Positions 18,661 through 29,463 are shown, counted from the stretch's first letter. The stretch: 64,000 bases of DNA from Bacillus sp. FJAT-27445 (GCF_001510665.1 NZ_LMTI01000002.1:505753-569752); one strand, 5' to 3'. A program made the numbers and translations. The notes: generated from the sequence alone by a model not told the origin.

Positions 18661-18772
18661 CTTCCTAATCATAATTTTAAGGCATGCTAGGAATAAAAGG
18701 AGGCGGCCCCTTTTTGTTATTTATTGTATATTTTATGTTATAGGATATTTTCAATAGTAATAATTATCAATC

Positions 18773-18809
18773 AAAAAAAAGAAAACTTGATAGAATGACT
18801 CTATCAAGT
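18773..18809 (-). terminator. Terminator of the DUF7336-like immunity gene
   Basis: Minus strand ACTTGATAGA and TCTATCAAGT stem followed by TTTCTTTTTTTT. Confidence 0.8.
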
Positions 18810-18864
18810 GAAAGTATAAAACTTTTTAATTATATATACTTTTTATATCTATATTCGAACCGTC

Positions 18865-19116
18865 TTAGTCATCAATACCAAAACCTTCTACCCAAAAACT
18901 TTCATTTATCCTATACTCATCAATATGAAAACATTCTAATGGATGGTTTTTAAATCCTGGTTTATCTTTGTAAATTTCTACAATTGCCTTTTCTGCTTCT
19001 TTACGTGAAGAATATATTCCTAATGTTTTAGTTTCTTCAATAATACACTCGTTAGGACAATATTCACGATTAAACTCATAGCTATGCTGTAGAAGATATA
19101 CACACGTATCTTTCAT
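18865..19116 (-). CDS. Putative immunity protein (DUF7336-like)
   Basis: An 83-residue acidic protein (MKDTCVYLLQHSYEFNREY ... ETKTLGIYSSRKEAEKAIVE ... NESFWVEGFG). I recall the pattern YLLQHSYE ... GIYSS..EAE.AI as a small family linked to polymorphic toxins. The ATG at 19116 follows AGGAGTAAGG. It directly follows the toxin tip at 19130 and has its own terminator, so it most likely neutralises that toxin. The family name is from memory. Confidence 0.7.
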   Translation of the reverse strand: MKDTCVYLLQHSYEFNREYCPNECIIEETKTLGIYSSRKEAEKAIVEIYKDKPGFKNHPLECFHIDEYRINESFWVEGFGIDD

Positions 19117-19129
19117 CCTTACTCCTCCT

Positions 19130-19760
19130 TTATTTCTCAAATGCTCTGTCTCCCCACTTTTTAATTTTATTAAACTCGGAGTCTGGACCTGTTTTATAAT
19201 TTCCAGGGCCATACTTATCATCCATTAACCTTTTTGCAAATTCTGTTCCACTTTGTCCTTTATATGGTTTATAGTGTTTAGCCCAACTAGGAACATCTTT
19301 TGCTGCTTCTTTCGCAGACTTTCCAGAGATAGGCTTTTTAAAGCAGTTCGTATTATGTACCCAAATACCTAAGTCCGATACATAATACGTATGATAATTC
19401 GCAACCGTAAAGTTATAAACCGTAACTGGCTTATCTAGTTTTATACTCAACCTTATTAATCGTCAGGTTACTTCCGTCAGCCTTCTGTAGCTTATCGCCT
19501 GCTTGAAGTTCATCTGCGAAGACCCAGCCTTTACCTTCGACCCAGAACGGATGATTGTCTGTCGTCTCAATAACTTCGTCTCCGACTTGTAACTTTATAA
19601 TATCATCACGTTGGTTACGGAAAAAATTGGTGACTTCCTTATAATACATCAGGGTTATTCTTATCCTTAGCAAGAGCTTTATCTCCGACTTCAATGTTTT
19701 CGATATTTTTATTCCCTTCTTCCGTTAACACCTTTGTACCAGCTGTAATCGTGATAAATT
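19130..19760 (-). pseudogene. Frameshifted Hint-toxin cassette (cassette 2)
   Basis: On the minus strand, ITAGTKVLTEEGNKNIENIE is followed by VGDKALAKDKNNPD. A deletion near 19650 relative to cassette 3 breaks the frame. The Hint core (DNHPFWVEGKGWVFADELQA) then follows, with a second frame change near 19440 before KLDKPVTVYNFTVANYHTYY and GIWVHN. The tip after HN is intact: KPISGKSAKEAAKDVPSWAK, then FAKRLMDDKYGPGNYKTGPD and KKWGDRAFEK. The tip has no start codon or ribosome site of its own, so the cassette is silent unless recombined onto an intact toxin. Tips of this GNYKTGP type recur in Rhs and LXG toxins (recalled). Confidence 0.75.
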
Positions 19761-19796
19761 TCCATTTTAAAAAATTGTTTCAGCACTGGAAATCCA

Positions 19797-19830
19797 AAGA
19801 AAGACCTTGAGGGGAAAATCCGTCAAGGTC
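19797..19830 (-). terminator. Terminator of the Rhs toxin-immunity transcript
   Basis: Minus strand GACCTTGAC and TCAAGGTC arms followed by TTTCTTT, directly after the immunity gene at 19839. Confidence 0.7.
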
Positions 19831-19838
19831 AGTTAATG

Positions 19839-20189
19839 TTAATACCCGTATGCTTTTTCTGTTACCGTACAAAGTTGTTTAGTCCGATTACCCATCATAT
19901 TTTTTGCTAAATCAATAATCTCTCTCTCTGTAATTAATAATTCAAGCACTGAAACAACTAACACTTCCTGGACTTTTTCGTCATTACAAAGAGCCATCTC
20001 TTCAAGAAAATCAAATAAAGTTGTTACTTTTTGATTCTCTTGTAGCTGCTTAATAATGAACGGAGTTACTATAATTCCAAAAATGACATGGGGCAAATCT
20101 TCTTCAAGCCATTCAATCTCTTCTTCATACATTGGTCTAATTTGAGGAATATCATTTAACAGCCTGTTAATAAGGTTATTATACTCCAA
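19839..20189 (-). CDS. Putative immunity protein of the Rhs toxin (DUF7674-like)
   Basis: A 116-residue acidic protein (MEYNNLINRLLNDIPQIRPM ... EWLEEDLPHVIFGIIVTPFI ... DFLEEMALCNDEKVQEVLVV). Start chosen at TTG 20189, which has AAAGAGGTGAG in front; longer readings run into the toxin gene. It begins 16 bp after the Rhs stop codon, the standard place for the cognate immunity gene. I recall similar proteins as a family next to polymorphic toxins. It would act in the cytosol by binding the toxin tip. Confidence 0.75.
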   Translation of the reverse strand: MEYNNLINRLLNDIPQIRPMYEEEIEWLEEDLPHVIFGIIVTPFIIKQLQENQKVTTLFDFLEEMALCNDEKVQEVLVVSVLELLITEREIIDLAKNMMGNRTKQLCTVTEKAYGY

Positions 20190-20205
20190 GTTGATTCTCA
20201 CCTCT

Positions 20206-23200
20206 TTATTTCCCTGACAACGCTTTTTGTAGATCATTATATAGTGCTTTTGCAATAGCTTGGTCTTGTGCATTCAAATTTCCACTGTTAATTAATTTAT
20301 TTAAGGCTCTACTATATTCCTGTCCCTTCTGACTATGGAATGTATTACCTACAGGTTGCCCAGTTTTTAGTTCATGCCGTATTGCATCCATTGTCGTCCC
20401 ATTTCCGGTAAGGTCCGGCATTTTTTGACCCTTATATAGGTCTTTAACTACATTTTGCAATTTAGAATGTGTGACAGTTGGTTTGACATTAATATTAAAA
20501 CAACTGTTATGCGTCCAGATACCAAGGTTAGACACAAAATAAGTGTGATAATCTGCAACTTGGAAGTTATAGACAGTCACATGTTCCTTTTTAACCTCAA
20601 TCTTCACAATGGCTAATTCCTTGGCATTAGAGGTCGTTAGAACATCCCCCACCACAAGATTCTTAGCTTCCACCCAGCCTTTACCGACAATCCAAAACGG
20701 ATGCTCATCAGTTGTCGTTATGACTTCATCACCAACAGTAATATTATAAGTCTCAACGACTTCACGTTGGAAGAGCCATTCAACTTCCTTGTAAGCCATT
20801 TCCCCTGTTACATCATCCTTAGCAAGAACCCTATCTCCGACCTCAATGTCTTCGATATTCTTCTCTCCTTCTTCTGTTAACACCTTTGTGCCGGCTGTAA
20901 AGCAATTACAAGCCCCTTTTAGAGCAGTAGAAAAACTTTTTGCATTTTTCGCCGCATCGGGTCCTGTGAAGATTATTTTTCCTCCCTTTACCACGTAAGA
21001 TCCAGGTACCAAAGGAATGAACGCTGCGGCTATATCCCATGCGAGAAATCCAGCATTGACCAAGCTTGGATTTTTAATGAAATCAGCAGTACTTAGACCT
21101 ATACTTACAGCGTCTAATAAAGTTTCAACAAAGTGGCCAGAAGGATCAACATACTTATGCGGATTATTTTTAACATATATATAGCGGTTCAAGCTCTGGG
21201 GATCTTTTACGTCCCCCTCGTATGTGTCCTCATTCAGGAACCTTCCCATGGCCGGGTCGTACCATCGGGCCCTCAAATATTGCAGTTTTGTCGAATCATC
21301 CCAGTATTCACCGGAATAGCGGAACGGATTTTCAACTGTGGAAGTACTGTTGGCAGCCTGTATAGGGTTCCCCCATACATCATACTGGTACTCTTGGAGT
21401 ACCTTCCCAGCCTTGTCCGTAAGGGAAACTACATCACCATGATTGTTATGATGATAATACGCAATCCCCCCGAAAGCAGTCTTTTCCTCAGCCTTTTCGC
21501 TTACCTTCGCAATAAGCTTATTATCGCCACGGATGTACCTTGCCCTGAGTTGAGGCGTTCCATTTATCAGAACGGCTTCAGCTATTATGTCTTCACCATC
21601 ATAATAATATCGCCTGGTTTCCTCATTCTCTGTCCGCTCGTAAAGATGACCCATACCATTATAATTGTAATCCACCTTTTTCAAATCCATCTGGACTTGT
21701 GTCAATCGGTTGTGGTCATCGTACCGAAAATCGGCTGTTCCCGTTAACAAGTCTTCCGAGGAAACCTGTGTTTTACGATTTCCCGAGGGATCATACGAGA
21801 AATTCTCATTATTAATGGAAGAAGTCAGGATTTGGTTAAGTGAATCATAGGTGAACTTCCTAGTAATGCCCTTATCTAATATCTGGGTAATGTTTGCATT
21901 GGCATCATATGTGATTCCATAGGATGTCAGGGTACTGTTGTCCGAAAGCTTCTTGTCCGTCAGGCCGCTTAATAGCCTTCCATCGTATGTCCATTGGCTG
22001 ATGGAATGATTATTTTTTGTTGCGGACTTAAGAAGACCTCCATAGCTGTAAGCATAGGACTCTGAGATGTTGAATTCAACTACGCTTACGTTGCTCAGGC
22101 GATTTACTTCATCGTAACTGTACCGGGTGGTCCACGGGGTTGAGCCTCCAACCTGAATCTTCATGGAATCCTTAGCGCCATTCGGATTGTACGTATACGT
22201 GAAGTTGGACTGATCCGGGAGGACAACCGACTTTAGGGAACCAATTTCCTTGTTTGCTTCGCTGTCACTTGGCAAATAGTAGCTGTAGGTGGTGGTCCCG
22301 GTTGAATCGACCATTTTGGTCTGACGGCCGCCATCATCCCATGTAAATTCTACAGAGTCCACGAGGGTTGTTCCCTTATATGCTTCCTTTTTCTTCAGAA
22401 GGTTTCGATAATTATATTGATTCAGAAACACCGTCTGTGCCTTGTCAATATACTTTGAAACGTTGCTGCTGGCATCATAATAAAACTTCTCTATTGCGCC
22501 AGCTCCATCCTTCTTTTGGATAACCCGCCCCAGTTCATCATAAATGTTCGTCCTGGTCCGGTCGCTTCCATCCGTCGAGGAAAGCAAATTGCCGGTGAAG
22601 TCGTACGTATAGGATGCCCTGACAGGCACCGGGACTGTAGGACTGATCGGTTGAAGAACGGATTGAAGCCTTTCCATTTCGTCAATTGTATAGGATGTGA
22701 CATACCCATTGCCGTCCGTAACTGTGTAGTCGTTCCCTGTATACGTTATCCTTTCCAATAGGCGGGATTGAGTATAACCATTCTTGATCCATTTCTCAGT
22801 TTTGGAGGACGGCCTCCCAAATTCGTCAAACTTTTCATCCAACGTGTTTTGGTCAAGATCCGTGCTTGTTACGATGTAGTTGATATCATCGTAAAGGTAC
22901 GTTGTTTTCCCGCCGGTATTGCTTGCCAGGCTGAAATCCGGAAGATAAACCTGTGTCTTTCGACCGAATTCATCGTAATCGACAGTTGTAGTGTAACCCC
23001 TAGCATCCGTCGATGTCATTAAGCGGCCAAAACCATCATAATCCTGTTGCACCTTGCTTTTATAGGACCCGTTCTCGCGGACATACTCCCCGGTTTTCCA
23101 GCCCATTGGATTCCAGGTATGTTTAGTTTCAATCCCAACTTCATCCATCAGTACTATTTCATTGTTTATATCGTCGTACTGGTAGGTCAGTTTTGGGGAT

Positions 23201-26134
23201 TGATCGAGTGTTCTTGCCGGATCTTTGTATGTTACCTTTGTCGGACGGTCACCCAAATCATACTGGACATGGATTTCATTCAGGTTTCCATCTTTGAATT
23301 TTGTTGTCAAGCCAGTTGCTTTGTCATGTTGCTCTTCCAAGGTGACAACGCTTTTTATATTGTCTGCATTTGTAATTTCCACCTCGTATTTATTTGGAAA
23401 TGAATTATTACTTGCTTCGTCATAGTCAATGAAGTAGGTGGCCTTTTTATTGACAGTTTCGCTCTCGTAAGACTTGTACTCCACCATTTTGGTCATATTC
23501 CCGAATAAATTAAAATAGCCCTCACTCTTCGAAATGACCTTATTATTGGAAATAGAAGTTATGACCTTACTGTCCACATTGCCATCTGCTCGATAATTGT
23601 ATTTGAAGGCGGTCGAAATGGTCTGGTCATCTCCGGCATTGCTTTTTTTCTTGACCGTTGTTATATAATCGGTGACATACTCCTCATAGTGCTGCCTTTT
23701 TCCGTCTGGAGTTACAAGGTTAATACTATGAAGCTTGTATACTGTTGCACTCGTCTCAAGGTCGGTCGACTGCTCTATGATATTGCCAAATTCGTCGTAA
23801 CGAACTGTCGTTGTGACAGGTTTTGATTTGACTGATGCCTTTTGATTGTAACTAGTTGCCTGTTTAGGAAACGTGATTTTCCGGGCCTCTTCATAAACAT
23901 AATCGACAACTTTTTCAACTGACGCGCCTTCTTCTTTTACTTGCGTTGTATAAATCGTCGGCGCTGCGTCCTCCGTCGTAACCACTTTCTTATTCTTATA
24001 GGTGGTTCTTGTCAACTGATTACTCACGATGGTACTGAAGGTTGCATTTACACCATAGCTGTCTCCAATGTCCTCTGGATAGATGATATTTTTCTGATTA
24101 TACTTCCTTGTTCCCGTTGTATAAGTGACTTCATCATGTCTCATAACCAGACGGTAAACCTGGTTCACAGCATCTTTGGACAGGTATCTAATTTTTGGTG
24201 TATCCTCATACGTATAAACAGTTTTAACACCGGTAGGGTGTATGATTTCTTTCAAGAGGAAATAAGCATTGTTCGTATTTGGTGTTGTCCCCACAAGACT
24301 GAACATCGCATTTTTGACATCATAATCGTATGTTGTTTTCTGATTTAATGGATTAATGACTTGTGTCAGAACTTCCTTCCCCGCGGTGAGCTTCTTCTTA
24401 TAAATGGTTTTCTTTGCTCCATTAGTGATGACAACCTCACTTGCTGAATAAGTGATGGAAATTTTATTTCCGATGTCGTCTTCAATGGTGCTTAAAACGT
24501 TCCCATAGTCGTCATGTTTTTGATAAGTGAACCTGATTTTATTCCCGTAAGAATCGGAAATAATTAGTAGATTCCCTTTTTCATCAAAGTAATAGTTCTT
24601 CCCCTTGCTTGTCTTTACCACATGTTTTGATTGGACACCTGACTGGGTGACAGAGTTGTCTTCTCCAAACGTGATTCCTTCCCACATATAGTCTTTAAGT
24701 TTGTCTCCATCCACTTCATAGGAGGAGCCGTCACCTAAATACACATATTTTTTACTGAGCCCACCAACATCCTTTTGCTCGATAAAAGGAATATTCCAGC
24801 TCCATCCCTTTCCTATAGGGAATTTTTTTTCATAAGTTGATATTTCTGTATCACTAGAAATTGAAGTATTCGCTGTAAATGGACCTTCAATAGTTCCACT
24901 TGTATAACTTAAGAATTCATAATGTGTATATCCATTTATATTAAGAGTATTCATCCCAAATATTAGGCCTTCCATTTTTTCTATGTCTTTATTTGCCTCA
25001 TTTATAGATGAATAAGGTCCGAAGTATTGGTATTCCTCTCTAACATTTGAACTCACTAATTCTAGTTCACTTTTTACAATCAAGTTCTCGGCAAAGTAAG
25101 CACTCCTGGTCCTCAACGATGAATATTGTAATTTAGTTAAATCTGGAACAGCTTGGCGACAATCAAATCTTGGATCACATAACGGTGGTGGCTCATAATA
25201 CGGCGGTGGCTCAGTTGGTGGTGGTTCATATGGCGGTGGTTCAGGAGGTGGTTGTCCTGTTCCTGGGTCTGGATATTCGCCACCTATATATTCACAATTT
25301 GACCACTCCCCAACTCCCAATGGATTAGTAATACTGTTTATAACATCAGATTCTGTGGGGAACTTGGAAGTATCTAAACGAACGGTATCTGAGGTCGGCT
25401 CACGATGATCAATCGCTCCATCACAATAATAATCATATTCTTTATACCGTTTTTTTTCATAGCTCCCCTGATATACAAGCTTTTCTAACTCTACCTTTAC
25501 CTTTGCTTTTACAACAAAGTAATTCTCATTTAAGACATCAATTTTCATGCCATGCATTTGGGAATCCTGGCTGTTATAGGTTCGTTTTAATTCAAATGAC
25601 ATTCCATGTCGACCAGGTAGAATGGCATCCGTTTGTTCATATGACAACGATCCTGAGACAGTTGAAAAAGACTCCTGGTTCTCGCGGACAGAATAGGGGG
25701 CTTCTCCTGATTTTGCTGAAATTGATTTTAGTAGATTTGAAGGATCAATTTTTGGGACTACCAAATCATTTTGCGTCGAAAATGAAGTAGTTGTATATCC
25801 CTCTGGCAACTCGCTCTTAATTGTACTTTCCGTGGTAGATGAATTATTTACAATACTTGGCTTAAAAGTCTTAAGTACATCATTAAATTGCTTCCCTGAT
25901 TCTTTACTGACCACTAATGCATTGTGGATGTCAACCAGGCTAAATCCATTTTCAATGTTTTTTTCTATTTGGGACTGGCTGATCCCCAAACTTTTTGCTA
26001 AGTGTTTGAATCCCCTGGGCCATTGCATCCATTTCTTCTTGTGCATAAGTCTTTGCTGGTTCAATATTTGCTGCAGCCATGGAGAAAAGCTGGATAATGA
26101 CAATTAGGAGGATAAAAGATTTTTTTATTCTCAT
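20206..26134 (-). CDS. WapA/Rhs-type polymorphic toxin with Hint domain; apparent frameshift near 26006
   Basis: A giant secreted contact-dependent toxin. A signal peptide (MRIKKSFILLIVIIQLFSMA, from 26134) and the body (open frame to 26103) lie in different frames; removing one A from the CAAACAC run near 26005-26007 would join them. The body has a proline-rich linker (QPPPEPPPYEPPPTEPPP), many YD repeats, the Rhs core signature (LRARWYDPAMGRFLNED, near residue 1610), a Hint domain (CFTAGTKVLTEEGEKNIED ... YHTYFVSNLGIWTHN, about 1734-1866) and a 98-residue tip (KLQNVVKDLYKGQKMPDLTG ... NTFHSQKGQEYSRALNKL) of unknown activity. The immunity gene follows 16 bp later. An authentic frameshift, sequencing error or phase variation are all possible. 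Confidence 0.85.
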
Positions 26135-26164
26135 TATTCTATCCTTTCAACGATATAATGTATT

Positions 26165-28846
26165 TTATTTAGAGACGATTACCTTTTTAACCAAATTTCC
26201 ATTTGGATCATATTGGTAATCCAATTTTTTTCCATCAACTAATAAGATATAATCCAGCCTTCCGGCAGCATCATATTCATATTGGCTCCCTTTGTTAATT
26301 GTGCTCTGGGAAGAAACAGCTTGCCTTGAATATCCTTTTAGAATAAAATAATAAGTTTGTCCCGCATTAAGGTGGTACTCAATGCTTGAATAACGAGTTG
26401 CATTTGAGTCATCGTTTAAGGCCAATAATTTTATAAGAGATGTGTCTTCATACATATATAAATAGGTATCGCTTGGATTTCCAATACCATCAATAGGACC
26501 GGTAAATATTCTATAAGCCCCTGAAACGGAAGGTGTAAATGAAAATGATTGAAACTGACTTTCCCCTATATTCACATTAAGAGGTGTATTGATGGAAAGT
26601 TCTGTATGGTACAACAAACTCTCACTTACTGTGAGCCTGGTGTGAACATTCTTCAAATTGCCGCTCTCAAGTTTGATAAATATTGTGTCACCTTTTCCTA
26701 AGTTAACATTTACTCTTGCAAAATAATTTAAAAATGACCAACCATGAGCAATTCCGCGAGTGTTAGAATAATCAGAATATAACGTCAAAAGATTGGAGCT
26801 AAATCCCTCTTTGGAATCACCTTTGTAATAAGTTGTAGAAAATTCGTAATTTCCATCCTTCGAGGCTGTAAATGTATAAACATTAAAATCCCCTCGCAGA
26901 ATATCAACATCTAACGGAGTATTGAGCATAATAGTATCATTTAAAACAAAGGAAGAAACATTTAATCTTGCAAAAACAGATCCAGAGCTACTGGAATGCC
27001 TAAGCTTTACATAGTAAGTAGTTCCTTCATTTAGAGATACGACTATTTCAGAAAAATTACTACCTTGATAATAATCATCATTAAAATCAACCAATTTGTT
27101 TAATCCGGAGTCAGAAAATATTTCCAAATATGTATTATTATAACTTCCCGTCTCTCCATAAGGACTTGTATAAATTTTATATGTTTGTGTGACTGAAGGA
27201 GTAAAGGTATACACTTGTGAATTGCCTGGAGATAAACTAATATCTAATGGTTTTCCTATTTCAAGAACCGCTCCAGATAAAGGTCGTAAATTTTCATTTA
27301 TTTCTTCCAAAGATAATTGAAGTACCTGAAGATATTGTTTTATTTTTTCTTGATAGTAATCTTCAAGTTTTAGAAAAGCTTCTTGATTTTCAACAAAATA
27401 AGACTCAATTGTAAATTCAATACTTTCTTTATTTACTTCTATCTGCCCTGATTCATTTATTTTTTCTAGATTTCTCAATAGCTCCTGATTTTCAATAACA
27501 AGATAATTAGCATCATCATCAATCTGTTTGCTCAGTTCACTCATTTGCAATTCAATTGCTTTGTCCTTAAGAATGTACAGAATCATAACCATTCTTGATA
27601 ATCTGCTTTCATATTTCCTGAGTTCTGTTGTGAGATTAATATCTATAGGAGTACCTGGTTCCATTGGTTCTGAATTGGAGTCCAATCCCAGTGCTTTGGC
27701 GACATTGACTAGTCCATTTCCATACTCATTTTTCTGTCCGAGCGGGGTGGCCGATTCTAAAAGGATTTTCTTCACTTCTTCATTCGTTAGGTCCTCTTCT
27801 TTCGACCAGATTACCGCAGCAGCACCAGCCACATGCGGAGCAGCCATGGAAGTTCCTGAATTGTATCCATATTCACCATCATAAGTTGTACTGAATATGT
27901 TAACCCCCGGGGCCACCAAATCCAGTTCCGACCCCGTACTGGAAAAGCTGGCACGCTGCTTGGTGTTATCAATAGCCCCAACGGATAGAACCTCTGGAAA
28001 ACGTGCTGGATAAGCTTCCGTTTCTTCCCCCATCCCGAAGTTACCGGCTGACGCAACAAGGAGGATTCCTTTTTCATTCGCTTTTTTAATTGCTTCATGA
28101 AGGGCAAGGCTCGGGGTCATTCCCCCGAAGCTCATTGAGATGATGTTCATTTGCTGATCAATTGCCCATTCGATTCCCTGGATGACTTGGGAATAGCTTC
28201 CTTCACCCGAATTATTCAAAACTTTAATGGAATATATTTCAGCACCCGGAGCAGTACCAACTACCCCAAATTCGTTATTCTGAGCAGAAAGCGTCCCCGC
28301 GACATGGGTACCATGGCCATTGTCATCTGCAAAGTTTGCCGTATCTTTTACAAACGAAACTCCACCTGCGATATGAAGGTCTTTATGTTCGGATATCCCT
28401 GTGTCAAATATTGCAACTTTAATCCCATTGCCATAGAAATCCTGTTTGAACCCTTCAGTCGAACCAATTGTCGATATCCCCCAAGGTATATGTTGTTCCT
28501 CTTCGGCTTGTCCACTTGTAATGGCCACCGTAGAGTCTTCTTCAAGAATTTTGACTTCTTTATCGTTTGCAAATTCCTTAGCCTCTGCTTCTGTCAGTTC
28601 CACTGCAAATGCATTGGTATGTTTGAATTTTTTTGGATTCTTGTCCTTTAGTTTCTTTTCTTTTATCTTCTTTGAGTTGATAAAAGCTTCTTTTTCAACA
28701 TCATCTTTGAGGACAATCAGATAATTCCTAGAATCCTCTTTGTTCTTTTCTTTTTCTTTTTTTTCTTCATTAGCTGCTAAAAACCCATCAACTGCAAAAA
28801 TGGAAAAACATAATAATACAATCAACAAAATTTTAAAGACCTTCAA
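26165..28846 (-). CDS. Secreted subtilisin-like (S8) protease with PPC-like repeats and C-terminal YD repeats
   Basis: The 893-residue product has a signal peptide (MKVFKILLIVLLCFSIFAVD), an I9 propeptide (NYLIVLKDDVEKEAF) and an S8 domain with catalytic Asp148 (VAIFDTGIS), His178 (NGHGTHVAG), oxyanion Asn269 (VASAGN) and Ser333 (GTSMAAPHVAG). After a helical linker come three PPC-like beta domains (repeated QVYTFTPS..YKIYT, YTFTASKDGNYEFST, FSFTPSVSGAYRIFT). It ends in two YD repeats (YEYDAAGRLDYILLVDGKKL, then YQYDPNGNLVKKV). The start is a TTG after GAGAGGGG. It lies 30 bp upstream of the Rhs toxin on the same strand. The YD tail suggests that it acts with, or was recombined from, that toxin. 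Confidence 0.92.
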   Translation of the reverse strand: MKVFKILLIVLLCFSIFAVDGFLAANEEKKEKEKNKEDSRNYLIVLKDDVEKEAFINSKKIKEKKLKDKNPKKFKHTNAFAVELTEAEAKEFANDKEVKILEEDSTVAITSGQAEEEQHIPWGISTIGSTEGFKQDFYGNGIKVAIFDTGISEHKDLHIAGGVSFVKDTANFADDNGHGTHVAGTLSAQNNEFGVVGTAPGAEIYSIKVLNNSGEGSYSQVIQGIEWAIDQQMNIISMSFGGMTPSLALHEAIKKANEKGILLVASAGNFGMGEETEAYPARFPEVLSVGAIDNTKQRASFSSTGSELDLVAPGVNIFSTTYDGEYGYNSGTSMAAPHVAGAAAVIWSKEEDLTNEEVKKILLESATPLGQKNEYGNGLVNVAKALGLDSNSEPMEPGTPIDINLTTELRKYESRLSRMVMILYILKDKAIELQMSELSKQIDDDANYLVIENQELLRNLEKINESGQIEVNKESIEFTIESYFVENQEAFLKLEDYYQEKIKQYLQVLQLSLEEINENLRPLSGAVLEIGKPLDISLSPGNSQVYTFTPSVTQTYKIYTSPYGETGSYNNTYLEIFSDSGLNKLVDFNDDYYQGSNFSEIVVSLNEGTTYYVKLRHSSSSGSVFARLNVSSFVLNDTIMLNTPLDVDILRGDFNVYTFTASKDGNYEFSTTYYKGDSKEGFSSNLLTLYSDYSNTRGIAHGWSFLNYFARVNVNLGKGDTIFIKLESGNLKNVHTRLTVSESLLYHTELSINTPLNVNIGESQFQSFSFTPSVSGAYRIFTGPIDGIGNPSDTYLYMYEDTSLIKLLALNDDSNATRYSSIEYHLNAGQTYYFILKGYSRQAVSSQSTINKGSQYEYDAAGRLDYILLVDGKKLDYQYDPNGNLVKKVIVSK

Positions 28847-28849
28847 AAT

Positions 28850-29463
28850 TTTCCCCTCTCATTTCTTATTAATTTCAACTACAACCATCTTTAGCCTTCT
28901 AAAAACACCTCCTAGAGAAAAACATCACCTAATTGAAGGTAATACTCATAAAAATAATAGCAATTTTTTGTAAATTAGTTTCTATCAAATTTCCAAAAAC
29001 TTTCAAATATTCTATCATTTGGATAGATTTATAGTTGGGAAAATATTAATCAAAAACCATTGAATTTCTCTTCGGTTGAGGGGATTAAGTGGTTGATAAC
29101 TCAATTTTCACGTTTTTTATTTGGTGAAATTTTCTACACAGTCGAGAAATTCTAGCATAAAAGGCTATGCATCAAGGTTTTTCAACTGGAGAATACAATT
29201 AGGAAGAAAGATATCATAATGAAGGGATGTTGGGAAAATTATTAAATGGTGGTGGAGTAATGCACTAGGAATTAAGTATGAGGGAGGATATAGATTAAGG
29301 ACTGAAGCAGACTCCATTGGCAAAGGTCTTCCATTCAGTGGTTTGACGCTCCTCTAAAAGCGCGTGCCTCGTAAAAGACAATTACCACCTGTCTCTACTT
29401 GGATTATTCATTGAAGTATTCCTTCCAAGGCGGAAATCAACAGTCCAATAAACACAGCAAAAT
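28850..29463. other. AT-rich gap upstream of the protease gene
   Basis: About 610 bp without a supported gene. The part near the protease holds its promoter region and ribosome site. On the plus strand around 29240-29360 a frame without a start reads KIIKWWWSNALGIKYEGGYR, then LRTEADSIGKGLPFSGLTLL and a stop. It looks like the end of a lost gene, but I do not recognise it. It forms the right border of the island next to pheT. Confidence 0.5.

Noticed and set aside
21133-21747. Plus-strand open frame of 204 codons within the Rhs gene
   Set aside because: It lies opposite the Rhs core and Hint region, shows no known motif and has no start signals; it is a shadow frame.
28855-28895. Nine-codon leader frame (MVVVEINKK) before the protease gene
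   Set aside because: The nearest good ribosome site is about 17 bases away, too far, and there is no attenuator structure.
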